64,000 bases of DNA. It comes from Asterias rubens (Eukaryota > Echinodermata > Asteroidea > Forcipulatida > Asteriidae). The stretch covers positions 13,162,160-13,226,159 of the forward strand of contig NC_047064.1 in NCBI RefSeq assembly GCF_902459465.1. Reading direction: 5' to 3'. Each line of letters starts with the position of its first letter. The first letter of the stretch is position 1. Shown one piece after another: positions 33,401 through 42,315 of this stretch. The position numbers and the translations under genes were made by a program. The notes under the pieces were generated by a model, which saw only the letters and a list, made by a program, of their open reading frames with translations, did no database searches and was not told where the DNA came from.

Positions 33401-36314
33401 ACCGTTCTTGGGTTGGGAGTTGTGGAGTCGGACTCACGGTACGTCCCAACTCCAGGCTCCAGCTTGATTCGTTTGCATTTGCCTCCGTTGCCTTCCTCAG
33501 TTTTGCTTTGGCCGTGTTTGAGTGACCTGGTGGTTAAAAGGCTATAGTCAGAGTATAGTCTGCGATGTGCGCTAGCGCTACAATAAAACATATTAACGGG
33601 CAACTGCCGTCATCACCATGGGGTATATAAATGGTTACCTGCAAAGTTGGGAGGTTGATACTGTGTTTGAAAAAAACCTTTAGAGCGCCATAGGCTGATT
33701 CTCCCCAGGCAGCTGAGAATGATTAAAGGAATGTTATTGGCCCAATGACCAGGGGACTAATGTAAAGCGCAATGATTGTCATTGTAAACATTGCTATAAG
33801 AACTAGTCATAATAATGGACCCTTCCCATGAAATAAGTTAATTACATTCACGCATGCGTACAGACCCTGATGGTTGGCAAACGCCATAGAGTTGTGCAAT
33901 CACGTCTGCGTCACGCAGCCATTATCCGTGTACTAAACAACATGATGTTCCCTCATTTTGCAAACCAAAATGTTAGTACGCACGCGCTATGTGCAATTTA
34001 CATATTTCATGGGAAGGGATCTATTATTATCACGGCAAGCTTGTGGCTGTTTACAAAGAAGTATAAACTCTAGCCCAGTTTACTAAAATTATTTGCATTA
34101 CACACACAGGACCTACGGCTTTACGCTCCATACAAAGGACCATCTTGCACCATGGTCTGCTTTCTTAGATGATGATGACCCCAATGCCTCTTGGGAAGGA
34201 TTTATTGACATCCTAGATGCAGCCGTACGAGACAGCATCCCACGATCGAAGCGTCAGCGCAAATCGTCCCCTTGGATAACAGCAGAACTGAAAAAACTCA
34301 TCTCATTAAAACACACCCTGTTTACCAAAGCAAAAAGAGTAAACTCTCCATCTGCCTGGCTGAACTACAAACAAGTAAGGAACAAAGTGAAGAACTTGAC
34401 AAAATCTTCATATTGGAGTTATGTCAATCGCTTATTTGCTGCATCCGACAACAAGAGAAGCTTCTGGTGCTTTGTTCGGGATCAAAGAAAGTCCAACTGC
34501 CCCGCTGCTTTTCAGTCTGCCGGTAAACTCATCCATAAGCCGGATGAAATCGCCAAAGCCTTCAATGACTTTTTCACCTCTGTCCATTCTCCAGCTGTAA
34601 CATGCACAGTGACCCCTCCGTCGTGTTCCCTGCCAATACCCGAGCTGCCTGAATTTACAGTTACCTTTGAATGGCTGACTAAGGCCCTATCTTCATTGTC
34701 ATCTCACAAGGCACCTGGTCCAGACACAATCTCATCATCAATTCTTCGAGCTGCAAAGACCCCACTTGTACCACCATTACTGCGAGTGATGAATTCATCT
34801 CTTATGAAAGGCTCCGTTCCTAAGGATTGGAAACTCTCACAAATCACCCCAGTATTCAAGGCCGGCAGTCGCAACTGCGTTACTAACTATCGACCCGTGG
34901 CATTAACATCAGTAGTTTGCAAGGTATTGGAAAGAGCAATAGCAGAAAATATTAATGAACATGTGAACTCTTTATGTCTGGTTAATGAGAAGCAGCATGG
35001 TTTCACATCTAAGAAATCATGTGTTACCCAACTCATCAATGCAACTCATGACTGGGCAAGTATTCTCGACAAGCCACATCCACCTCGACTTGACATCATC
35101 TTCCTAGACTTCAGCAAGGCTTTCGACCTCATGCCTCACCACATTCTTCTTAACAAGCTGGCTCGTAACTTTAACATTCGTGGCCCCACGTGGAACTGGC
35201 TGAAGTCCTTTCTCACTAATCGACAACAGCGAGTTACCTACCGTGGAAGCGTCTCTTCTTGGGCACCAGTAGCATCTGGAGTTCCTCAGGGAAGTGTCCT
35301 CGGTCCGCTTCTCTTCAACCTTTTCATAAGTGACATCTCGAAAAACCTATCTGCAACCTCTCTTCTTTTTGCTGATGACACCCTCATTTACCGGCCAATC
35401 AAAACTCCAGCTGATGAACAATCTCTACAGTCTGACCTTTCTATGCTCAATCAATGGAGCACAGAAAATGGTATGAGGATCAACAAAGAGAAATCAAAAG
35501 TGATGCATATGTCTCGCTGCAAAACTCCCAACGACGAGCATCTTACTCTTTACACACTCCAAGGTAGTGCTCTTGGTGTTGTATCTTCATATAAATACCT
35601 CGGGATAACTGTTAACAACAAGTTGAACTGGAACGATCATGTCAATACTATTGTATCAAAAGCAAACAAAACTCTTGGTTTCATTTGGCAGATTACTGGT
35701 GGGTCATCTTCACATGCTCTTCGGCGCCTTTACATATCGCTAGTTCTGCCTATCTTACAGTATGGATTACCAGCCTGGTACCCATACACTGCCACTTTAT
35801 CAGCAAAGTTAGAAGGGGTACAACGTAGGGCAAGCAGAATGTGTTTGAAGCAACGGCGAGGTGACATGCCTTATGAGGAACGGTTAAAAACACTCAACTG
35901 GATGAGCCTTCCTTACAGGAGACAGCAGCACATCATTGTTTTCACCATTAAGTCTTTGTTTGGACTTATTGACTGTGATGCCATAAAGTGTAACACTATA
36001 ATCAATACCCGCCATTTAGACTTGACCACATTTCACCACCACTATGCCAGAACTCAAGCTCTTAAGTACACGCCAATTCATTCATTTCCTCGGTTATGGA
36101 GCAACTTGCCGTCATACTTAAAAGACTCACTTATCCTGGATACTTTGAATGTTTTTTGTAACAAATTATCTATTTACTATCATGACCTTCAATCCCAACA
36201 AACCTACTAGTTTTTTGTTTGTTTTTGTTTTTGTTTTTAGATCCGTTTATTTTCCTTTCATCTTGTTTATATTGGTTTTTATTTGTTTATTTATTTTCTT
36301 ATTTATTTACATAT

Positions 36315-36377
<63 letters not shown>

Positions 36378-38924
36378 TGTATTACTTTATTTATTAATTG
36401 ATTGTTTGATTGTTTGATATATTTATCTATTTATATTTATTTATTTATATTTATTAATCCATTATTTATTTTTTTGGATATATTTATGTTGAAAAGAGCT
36501 CATTTCCGTTGCGTGTGTTGTTATTTTATTTTTTGTTATTTATTCATTTACTGATTCACCTATTTGTTTAGCCATATATTGAATTTTCGTTGTTGTTTTG
36601 TTGTTTTTATTGCTTTATTCATATTTAATCATCTGTTTATTGATGTAAGAGTTTAAGTGGAAAAGGTGATTGCTTGATTAACTTTTTCGTTGATTGACCT
36701 ATTTTTTGTTAAATCCATCCCTTTATTGAATTATTTGTTGCTTTATCTCTTTTTTACATGTACTTTTCTAATTATTTATTCATTCATTTGTTAATACTTT
36801 TTATTTATTTGTTTTAATTAACTATTTATTTGTTTATTTATTTATTTGCTTGTCTAATTTCTGGTTTTGGGTTGTTATTTTAATTTGTGCTTTGTGTAAA
36901 CAGATTATTTATATTAGTACATGTATTTATTTCAAATTATTATTATTTTCCAAAGAGAGTATTTTATATAGTGTGTTTGCTTCCCTATGTGACTGGATTA
37001 ACAGGCTTTCGAGCTACAGTGTTTAATTATACTTTTGTTGATCCTGGCCATCACATTAGGGTTGTTTTATAATTTCCTGTGCCCTTATTGTTTTTCTTGC
37101 TTTGTATTTACTTTTGTACATGTACTTATAATTACCTATTTGACATACTGTCTGCTTGTATTTGTAATTGTTTATTGGCCAAATAAAGAATAAGAATAAG
37201 AATAAGAATAAGAAGAAGCAATACCAGTTCAACCACCTTGCTTTTAAAAGGGCACAAGTGTCATGATCACAGGATTCGAAACCCACACTCTGCTGCTGAC
37301 AATACCAAAGCTTGGGTTTGTTGAACTAGACAGCTCAGCCACGACATGCCAACACCCAGTGGTAGTGCTGTGCTTGAGAAAAAGACTAAGTAAAAACTTG
37401 TTTATATTTCAGCCCACTTACCTGGAGTGGCCGTGCTTGAACTGATAACCACTTTCCCTCACAACTTGTCTGGACAATGGAAATAGCTTATCCCTCTGTA
37501 CCAGTAAGAATGGATCAATGCAACAGAGTAGGATGGCAGCTTCATTCACTGCAACCTGCATTTGTTTGGGGGGAACAAATCAACGATATGAATATAACGA
37601 AAACATACATGAGTGGTTAAAAATGGAACATTATAAGAAACTTTGGAAAATTGTTTGTTTTGTTTGTAGGCCTACAATGAATGGTAGAATATTTTGCAAC
37701 AATTATTGAGTGATCTTTTAATTTGGATGGATTAAATCCAAGCCTGGAATTACACTGAGAGGCTATGGTCTCTGCTGCCCTGGTTTTGGCCTTGTTGCCT
37801 CTCTTTGCAAAATGAAAATAGCCCTGCTCTCTCAAAGATGTGAATACAGGACTATGAGGGAGGACAACTTTGTGATTGTTTCCCCCTCAAGAGCATCATG
37901 CAAGGCCTACATGTAGATGCAATGCCTAAGGAATACCCATAACCCATAGCGTGACAGGTCTTTTCTGCAGATGTGCCACACATCTGGAACTCTCTACCAC
38001 TTAATCTTATATCTTGTCTTTGTACCACCACACTGAAATCACTTCTTATAAAGGTTTTCAATGACTAATTTAGTTGTGTCTGTTTCCTTTTCTTTGATGT
38101 TGGTTTACTGCGCCTTGAACATCCAGCAGATTGAATATTGTTATTGTTGTCTTATTTTTGTAACACACCTCATGGACGGTGAGTGGTTTGTCATCTTTCC
38201 TCTTGGAGTCAAATCGTCCATATATGGGAGCCCACTTCTGGATCTCTTCCAATCGCCTCGGATGATCGTTGGACATCTCCAGGACATGTTGGACATTGCT
38301 GAACAGTTTCTTGTTCTGTCCCGTCTGCGCTACCGACGCCGGAGTGTGAGCCATCATGAGGCGTTGGGCAACTCTTCTCAACGTCCTCGGGTCCGTGTAC
38401 TCCTCGGAACCGGATCCCTTGCCCTCTTGGGAGTGGTTGGAGCGCGGTGACATACTCTGTGGAGTGAAGGAGGAACTGGACGATGGTTCATTTGGGAGTT
38501 TCGGGGTGGATTCACTCCCCAACGGCTGCCCAGGATTCCATTGATGAGTCGTTGATTGAGCGTGCTGCCCCCATTGTGCCCCCATCGCCATGGGGCTGTT
38601 GTGCGTTTGCAGACTAAGCGACTGGGCGTATCCCATATTATTTATCTGGGCACTAGATTGGGCGGGGTGGAAGGCAACGTTGTTCTCCTGCGCCCATTCC
38701 TGTAACACCTTCTGCAAACGGCGGATGTGTAAAGGTTTGGTCGCCATACCGACCAAAGACAGAATCTCAGAGAATTCCTCTTCAGAGGCCTCGCATAGTT
38801 GATTGACATCGTCCCCTCCCTGCTGGATGAAGGAATTGAAGTAGCCGAGAAGATTGGCTCGCTCAAGGACATTATAAAGTTGGTACTCAGATGGGTTGTT
38901 AAGGGTAACTGGGTGAGCAGCCAT
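27050..38924 (-). CDS. NAB: NGFI-A (EGR) binding protein, NAB family corepressor, six coding exons
   Basis: Coding exons on the - strand: 38924-38169, 37555-37422, 33526-33370, 32872-32667, 32175-32060, 27423-27050. Sites are GT-AG, phases agree, and the sum is 1743 nt (580 residues plus TGA). NAB proteins bind the R1 inhibitory domain of EGR/Krox zinc-finger factors through NCD1 and repress through NCD2, recruiting NuRD/CHD4. NCD1 lies at about residues 5-85 (YQLYNVLERANLLGYFNSFI, then CEASEEEFSEIL and KPLHIRRLQKVLQEW). NCD2 spans about 185-330 (IYGRFDSKRKDDKPLTVHE, then VAVNEAAILL). A basic IKLEP follows, then a coiled coil (residues 350-417), a DSDSDDSPD acidic segment and a Ser/Thr-rich tail containing VKSE, a possible SUMO site. 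Length is close to human NAB1 (487) and NAB2 (525). The ATG at 38924 gives MAAHPV, like vertebrate NAB. NAB1 versus NAB2 is not a meaningful choice for a likely single invertebrate gene. Confidence 0.93.
27527..27740. repeat. GTTTGCGGTAACACC hairpin-rich repeat, copy in the last NAB intron
   Basis: The copy begins GTTTGCGGTAACACC and ends near AAGAACTGTCC. It contains stem-loop words ATCTAC...GTAGAT and TCTACT...AGTAGA in the same order as the copy at 48801-48975. It could be a MITE or a structured-RNA-derived repeat. Confidence 0.6.
27935..29851 (-). CDS. LINE reverse transcriptase frame
   Basis: About 638 codons are open without interruption, although the first codon is not ATG; in an intact element this would continue the endonuclease frame. 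Visible RT blocks are KNYRPVANLKYLGKVIERVV, LLDLSAAFDTVDHNILL (motif A Asp), SVPQGSVLGP, YADDTQLY (catalytic Asp pair) and NLGVIFDS, then a conserved LINE C-terminus with RIWNSLPLNLR. FDTVDHNILL and YADDTQLY are typical of CR1/L2-group elements. No internal stops are seen, so the copy looks young. Confidence 0.88.
   Translation of the reverse strand: MAEKNGKLATQRQEYRNQCKVVRNLINQAKIIHYSSQVQESSGDQKKLFKIIGKLLLKPTTPVLPSTYNNQDLANEFQKFFVTKISDIRSSFSSVPYNVPQTLPHLQPECRLSVFEPATVAEIQRVIMKSPSKSCELDPVSTSMIKQNIDIFVPYITKLVNESLSSGCFPDSLKVSYIRPLIKKPNLDKEIFKNYRPVANLKYLGKVIERVVSSRISDHIHTFNLSDVFQSAYKPFHGTEAALVRVSNDILSSMDNGNLTALVLLDLSAAFDTVDHNILLSRLQNHLGIEDTALAWCKSYLHNRTQHVCIGTAISDPVVLNYSVPQGSVLGPQWFTLYTLPIRDIILKFNLNYHVYADDTQLYITFKSSQENANASIARLEKCIQEIRRWTQQNFLKLNDDKTEFLLFGSRQQLTKVSVPYISIGDARIAPSLKARNLGVIFDSSMTLQPHINNIVRLSSYHIRNIGKIRKYLDKSATEKVIHAFVTSRLDNGNALLYSLPNNQISRLQRLQNTAARIVTLSRKSCSITPILKQLHWLPISQRIIFKLMLIVHKALNGKAPHYISELLQVYTPSRNLRSSSMLLLIEPKSRHSWGDRSFSSAAPRIWNSLPLNLRSCVCTAKFKSLLKTYLMSQVFND
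29788..31338 (-). CDS. LINE leader with signal peptide, 2A-like motif and APE endonuclease
   Basis: The first ATG of the frame is at 31338; the frame stays open upstream to 31479 but only with a non-ATG start. Residues 1-18 (MEVSILFILSLLARPLYC) look like a signal peptide. DIAVNPGP at residues 76-83 matches the 2A peptide core except that the usual Glu is Ala. The endonuclease follows with NTQSI, SETWL, GGGVAILYR, VYRP, GDFNIHVD and LSDHYAV, a complete catalytic set for APE-type LINE endonucleases, which nick target DNA for target-primed reverse transcription. The frame ends at 29788, overlapping the RT frame by 64 nt in another phase. 2A-like leaders in echinoderm APE-type LINEs are established; function of this one is inferred. 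Confidence 0.85.
   Translation of the reverse strand: MEVSILFILSLLARPLYCTDSSVVSFVPSASIVSGACILPKTHLGLIHHRRYLKCPVSYYDNSPATFHLEIVIFGDIAVNPGPEGVNNSNSAEASPNSANSYSRNKLLSLRYAPSTRATTLLPSCMFSLQNLGLFVNPSTVYRPTHRGKKAGRRRTVHKPPVPEITLPSVPVPVTTAKSQLSLCVLNTQSICNKYDDFADFVLQKDLDLVAVSETWLRPDDNLTCRQCTPAGYYFHHIPRPHKTGGGVAILYRSTLSVSVKSNDVQYTTFESLHAEVSGNSKSVRLVIVYRPEWDSNGQHVTFSSFLREFENSILEYLLHPSEIIITGDFNIHVDDIHNTNANQFKYLLQAFGLTQHIKEPTHRLGHCLDLVITREISPPIASNFIILPGLSDHYAVMCNLSLCKPKVPTVTIKSRQWKHVNSPEVFHDIGTHLANLEVDHDCLDSYVSQYESTVSDILDKYAPWKTRSVKVRTEVSWFNDDIRTARKICRQLERKWRKKMANWQHNDKNIATNVK
32060..32175 (-). CDS. NAB: NAB coding exon 5 (acidic serine segment)
   Basis: This 116-nt exon starts after acceptor aaccacag and encodes YYVAKARAEEEHGDLARSS, then DSDSDDSPD, a likely CK2-type phospho-acidic stretch (inference), ending with donor GTAAGC. 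The next intron is 4.6 kb and contains the full-length LINE. Confidence 0.86.
32667..32872 (-). CDS. NAB: NAB coding exon 4 (coiled coil)
   Basis: This 206-nt exon encodes residues 350-417, a Leu/Gln-rich amphipathic stretch (MNEVLNSLNTIVQKQSDIKA, later QLEKLTTQQLLLMTEQTDLI) predicted to form a coiled coil, ending in KRQRRSD before donor GTATGC. It may serve oligomerisation (inference). Confidence 0.88.
33370..33526 (-). CDS. NAB: NAB coding exon 3 (basic KRIKLEP segment)
   Basis: This 157-nt exon encodes SLKHGQSKTEEGNGGK, then CKRIKLEPG, equivalent to the vertebrate NAB KRIKVE segment that follows NCD2. IKLE fits the psi-K-x-E sumoylation consensus. The exon ends at KLRRE with donor GTATGG. 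The 3.9-kb intron before it contains a LINE and a MITE. Confidence 0.9.
33809..34030. mobile_element. MITE-like element with about 50-bp termini
   Basis: AATAATGGACCCTTCCCATG at the left and CATGGGAAGGGATCTATTATT at the right, with alignable inner arms (GCATGCGTAC against GTACGCACGC). It lies in NAB intron 2, just 5' of the truncated LINE. Confidence 0.7.
34093..36210 (+). CDS. Reverse transcriptase of the truncated LINE
   Basis: Uninterrupted frame of 705 codons whose first codon is TTG, so it is an internal part of a longer ORF2 rather than a gene with its own start. Visible blocks are SSPWITAELKKLISLKH (pre-RT linker), SSHKAPGPDTISSSIL, NYRPVALTSVVCKVLERAI, FLDFSKAFDLMPHHILL (motif A), SGVPQGSVLGPLLFN, LFADDTLIY (FADD catalytic pair) and YKYLGITVN, with the C-terminal FPRLWSNLP. 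The low damage suggests recent insertion. It belongs to the jockey/CR1-type radiation; the exact clade cannot be settled by eye. Confidence 0.86.
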   Translation: MHYTHRTYGFTLHTKDHLAPWSAFLDDDDPNASWEGFIDILDAAVRDSIPRSKRQRKSSPWITAELKKLISLKHTLFTKAKRVNSPSAWLNYKQVRNKVKNLTKSSYWSYVNRLFAASDNKRSFWCFVRDQRKSNCPAAFQSAGKLIHKPDEIAKAFNDFFTSVHSPAVTCTVTPPSCSLPIPELPEFTVTFEWLTKALSSLSSHKAPGPDTISSSILRAAKTPLVPPLLRVMNSSLMKGSVPKDWKLSQITPVFKAGSRNCVTNYRPVALTSVVCKVLERAIAENINEHVNSLCLVNEKQHGFTSKKSCVTQLINATHDWASILDKPHPPRLDIIFLDFSKAFDLMPHHILLNKLARNFNIRGPTWNWLKSFLTNRQQRVTYRGSVSSWAPVASGVPQGSVLGPLLFNLFISDISKNLSATSLLFADDTLIYRPIKTPADEQSLQSDLSMLNQWSTENGMRINKEKSKVMHMSRCKTPNDEHLTLYTLQGSALGVVSSYKYLGITVNNKLNWNDHVNTIVSKANKTLGFIWQITGGSSSHALRRLYISLVLPILQYGLPAWYPYTATLSAKLEGVQRRASRMCLKQRRGDMPYEERLKTLNWMSLPYRRQQHIIVFTIKSLFGLIDCDAIKCNTIINTRHLDLTTFHHHYARTQALKYTPIHSFPRLWSNLPSYLKDSLILDTLNVFCNKLSIYYHDLQSQQTY
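34110..37215 (+). mobile_element. 5'-truncated non-LTR retrotransposon in NAB intron 2
   Basis: A LINE of a different lineage, opposite in orientation to NAB. The open frame is described separately. It is followed by about 1 kb of T-rich 3' UTR containing a TTTA microsatellite (36300-36390) and ends in a repeated AATAAG tail (about 37184-37215). The endonuclease domain is absent, which is usual for aborted reverse transcription. A short inverted-repeat element (33809-34030) lies just upstream. Confidence 0.85.
36300..36390. repeat. TTTA microsatellite in the LINE 3' UTR
   Basis: A run of about 18 uninterrupted TTTA units within a longer TTTA-rich tract (36240-36470). Confidence 0.9.
37422..37555 (-). 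CDS. NAB: NAB coding exon 2 (second half of NCD2)
   Basis: This 134-nt exon encodes VAVNEAAILLCC, then DPFLLVQRDKLFPLSRQVVR and ESGYQFKHGHS, colinear with vertebrate NAB LTVNEAAAQLC, RRDELFALARQISREV. The acceptor precedes 37555 and the donor is GTAAGT below 37422. Two leftover bases AG complete an Arg codon with the next exon. It is too short to stand out as a long open frame and was found by following the NAB alignment. Confidence 0.9.
37940..38160 (+). mobile_element. 3' fragment of the same LINE family, abutting the NAB exon 1 donor
   Basis: The stretch matches the last 220 bp of the 27811-31643 LINE in reverse complement: GTGACAGGTCTTTTCT, CATCTGGAACTCTCTACCAC, AAGGTTTTCAATGACTAATT and TTTACTGCGCCTTGAACA are shared. 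It is heavily 5'-truncated and diverged. It ends less than 10 nt from the splice donor of NAB coding exon 1 (donor GT at 38168-38167). Confidence 0.8.
38169..38924 (-). CDS. NAB: NAB coding exon 1 (NCD1 and first half of NCD2)
   Basis: This exon encodes residues 1-252 and ends after LTVHE at donor GTGTGT (38168 downward). NCD1 is followed by a low-complexity Gln/Ser/Pro linker (residues about 90-180) and then RRVAQRLMMAHTP and KLFSNVQHVLEMSND, the first half of NCD2. A splice acceptor (tattattttag) ends at 38939 on the - strand, so this is probably the second transcribed exon. An in-frame TTG three codons upstream was rejected in favour of the ATG with context caaaaATGg. Confidence 0.93.
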
Positions 38925-38939
38925 TTTTGGCAATTAACC

Positions 38940-40369
38940 TAAAATAATAATCAGGAAGATAAAAAACAACATGAAACGAGATTCTCTCAATAGGACTGCA
39001 AATGATTATAACCCTCTAATCATTACGATCAGTTGACTTAGCAATTCTTTTTGTGGTTTCTGAAAAATGGGCAATAAAAAATAATTATAGCTAAATATTT
39101 TGTTTTTTAACTGAGACCACTTATTACAAAATGAACTAATAATATGTCAAATCAATTTGTAGACTGTATGTAAATGTTTTTGTTGTTTTTGTTTTTTTTG
39201 GGGGGGGTAAACAAATTTTTTTAACATGTTTAATAATATTACTGTTTTTATAATGTTTAACATTGTATACGTCCTGTAATAAGCGCTTGTGCTGTTGGAT
39301 GTTGAATAAAATAAATTTAAATACATGCAACATGAGCGAATTATAGACAAGTTATTCATAGTAACTCATCATTATTTAAATCCTGTTTGGGGAGATCACC
39401 CTCTCTGCAATAAAAGCGAGGCCTACTTGGTAGAAGAACAGCAGCTTACAAGTGCTATCTATATCATTAGTTTACTGGCTTTGGGGGGGGGGGGGTAGGG
39501 AGTTTACTGAGCAATTCTTTTGGGGGTTTCTGAGAAAATGGGCGATAAAACATATTATATTTATTTTTAAACTGAGACAACTTTTACAAAATAATGTATC
39601 AAACCAAATTTTAGAGTGAAGATAAATGTGTTTGGGGGTAAAAAATATTGAAACATAGTTTAAAACAGTTTATGTTATGCAACATGACCGAAATATAGCT
39701 AAGTTATTCATAGTAACTCATTATAATTCAACTCCTGTTAAATATGCATTACCAACGCGATGACGTATCACTCAAAAGCAACGCTTTTGGACACAACTAT
39801 GCGCATTTTGTATCCGCACATGTCCACGACCAAATTATGACAATGGATCACTGATTTTAACGGCCATCTTCTACCATCTATAACCATCAACAACAACCAA
39901 AATTTACAAGGGTTGTGTTGTTGTATATCCAGGAGCATTATAGTGTTGGAAATTGTGAGATATATGACAGAAAACTGACGAAATTAGGGCTGAACGGTGG
40001 ATATGTTTTCTACTGGTTGTCTAGCGTGTGTGTGTTCCGCAGTCCACCACACAGTGTGTGCATTGACGCAGTACAATGTAACGTAGCCCCAGCACACAAA
40101 AAGCCCTCTCACACGGTATGTGTGTCTCCTTGTCGTAAATACTTCAAACAAAAGCCAAGGCTGGGGCAGTGTGATTCTATCATTGTTTTTCCCCTCCAAA
40201 ATACCTTTTAAATGCGATGAGTTCACTCCCTCCTCTAACCAGATCGCCTCCAACACGTCTCAGTGTGTAAAACTGCTAAAAATGTTTCATAAATCTGCGT
40301 TTTCATGAAGTTCACATTGATTCTGTGTGGGTTTGTGAGTGAGTATACCACAGCTTCCCCTACCCACGC
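38940..40369. other. Upstream region or first intron of NAB
   Basis: Contains the 39.0-39.7 kb tandem duplication. A splice acceptor at 38940-38939 (- strand) implies an upstream non-coding exon that I could not place. Confidence 0.4.
39041..39738. repeat. Diverged tandem duplication upstream of NAB
   Basis: 39041-39385 and 39511-39738 share colinear blocks: GCAATTCTTT, TTTCTGA then AAATGGGC, ACTGAGAC then TTACAAAAT, ATGCAACATGA and AAGTTATTCATAGTAACTCA. A G-run lies between the copies (about 39482-39496). Confidence 0.7.
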
Positions 40370-40480
40370 TATTGTCACGTCCGCCTCGGTATTTGTCAAG
40401 CTTGCTGTCTGCATTTACGTCACGGGGTGGGGCGTGCTTGCCCGTCTACCCCTGTTGTGTGATTGGCCCGCTGTGGCTTG
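40370..40480 (-). promoter_or_regulatory. Candidate NAB promoter block (CRE, GC box, CCAAT)
   Basis: A locally GC-rich patch about 1.5 kb upstream of the NAB start contains, on the - strand, CCAAT (complement of gattgg, 40461-40466), a GC/KLF-type box (40424-40435) and a TGACGTA CRE-like site (40416-40422). It is the only such cluster seen upstream of the gene. No transcript evidence is available, so this is inference from motif clustering. Confidence 0.25.
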
Positions 40481-41633
40481 ACACTAACCATGGGGGATTT
40501 TTCCGCGTGGATTTTTTTACAGGGGATTTATTTTATTTTTTTTAGTTTGCGGAGGTAGACGGGAAATCACAGTTATTATTAATTGCCTGGTATGGGGAGA
40601 GGCCCCTTAAAAACAGGTGCGTGGGAAGAATCATGGAGGTAGTATGGTAGGATAAAATACATTCTAATTGATTGAATAGAGAAAATTATGCTTTATTGAG
40701 AGTATTTCAATTCATTCGAGTGAGTTTCATTCTTCAATATCTGAGAATAATACAAATGGTTTTTGAAAGTCCGTCAAAAGTTTGGAAACTCACGGGTAAG
40801 ATTTTCTCCTCCGTTATCACAATGCGATTTGAAGTCAAAATTGTCTTCTTTGAAGACCGATTATCAACAGCGAAGTCGCAATATAATACAAATGGTATAT
40901 TGAATTGATTGGCACTCGTTTGTATTGAGGATAAAAAAGCTGCATGCGCAGTGGAACCGTTAAAACAATAATATATACATTTTGAGGTAACCTAAGGATG
41001 AACTTCGGGACATTCCCTCAACTCTGTCATACTGTAACTCAAAACTGAACAAGGGACTTCGGTTAGAAGAAGTCCATGAAAATCACAGTATAAAAGTCAA
41101 AAGCTACAGGAGGGTTGACCAGGCAAAATCACCTTCTGTAAGCCTACTCCGCTAATTGGAAAGCGGTCTATGAAAGTGAATTTTCTCGCAGCAGGAGAAG
41201 TCCCACGCCATTTTCCGGGAGTTTATGCCTACATCATCATCATGTTGGGCAATCAACACTGGCTCCATCCTGTCTAACGCAACTGCAAAAAAAAAGTCAC
41301 AAAAGAGAAAGTTCTGTACCAAACTAGCTTTCCCGCTCCCGACACGCTGGGTGTGGTTGAGCATAGAGCAAACAATTACAGTGGTTCAATCAAAAGTTCA
41401 CTAAACTGGTTGAGATAGGCCTACTTCTGTAACATCACTATTAGTATGTAAAGGGTGGCTAAATTGTTTGCTGAGCATGATTTTCAGATGGCGTCATGAT
41501 GGGTGTGTGGACTGTTGTCTTTCAGGCTCCTAAGGTTTTTACCATCATTGGTATCAATATTTATGTGCTGATCGCACTATAAAAGCTCAATGCTCCGGGT
41601 CTGATGTGGGAATAATATTCAGTTTTGCAAAAT
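40481..41633. other. Non-coding; no gene seen
   Basis: AT-rich with a few short frames lacking recognisable content. Confidence 0.4.
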
Positions 41634-41780
41634 ACGTCACTTCGAAAAATACGTCACTTCAGAGGGAGCTGTTTCTCACAATGTTTAGTACTATCAACCT
41701 CTCACCATTACTCGTAATCAAGAAAGGTTTTATGATGAAAATTATTTTGAGTAATTACCAATAGTGTCCACAGCCTTTAA
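41634..41780. mobile_element. MITE-like element, same family, one-ended fragment
   Basis: Only one end is present: CACTTCAGAGGGAGCTGTTT through CAATAGTGTCCACAGCCTTT. Confidence 0.7.
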
Positions 41781-41948
41781 TTGCCGTGGCGGCCGCCAAA
41801 CGACCGCAAGGTTTTAGCTTCATTCACAATGTTCGGGGTTGTAATTAATTTCCCAACGCAAGCATAATTTCGCTTTTTTTCTCAACCAACAAAAACTAAT
41901 TTCTGATTTAGTATAGGCCCCTCTATTTCTGTTAAAACTTTTACTATC

Positions 41949-42315
41949 ATTATGATTAAAGATGCTATGTCAGATTTTTGGCTGATTTGACCCCAAAAAT
42001 TTAATTTAAAATTCAATAGGTACTTTGATGGGGGTCGAGAAAGTTACAAGCTCTCATTTGAGCCATTGCTCGAAAAAGTCCGCCAATTATTAGTAGCAGT
42101 GAAATAAAGTGTTCAAAACTAGTTTTTGTCGGGATCCCGACAATACATCACGTGACCAATTCTTATGTGTTTTATAAGAAACGTTTTTAATTTTTGTCAT
42201 GGTTCTTGACCATTAAAAGTAAAAGTTAAACTTTTTTTCGTTAGAGCGGGTGATACTCTTTGAAATACCATTCATTCAAAAAATCTATTTTTTAATGTCT
42301 GACATAGCAATAATG
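41949..42315. mobile_element. MITE-like element, GCTATGTCAGA ends
   Basis: CATTATGATTAAAGATGCTA and then TGTCAGA at the left; TCTGACATAGCAATAATG at the right. The interior of about 300 bp is non-coding and includes the perfect palindrome GTCGGGATCCCGAC (42129-42142). Confidence 0.6.

Noticed and set aside
38070..38168. Extension of the NAB first coding exon beyond LTVHE
   Set aside because: The extra residues come from intron and LINE fragment; the NAB family continues in the exon at 37555.
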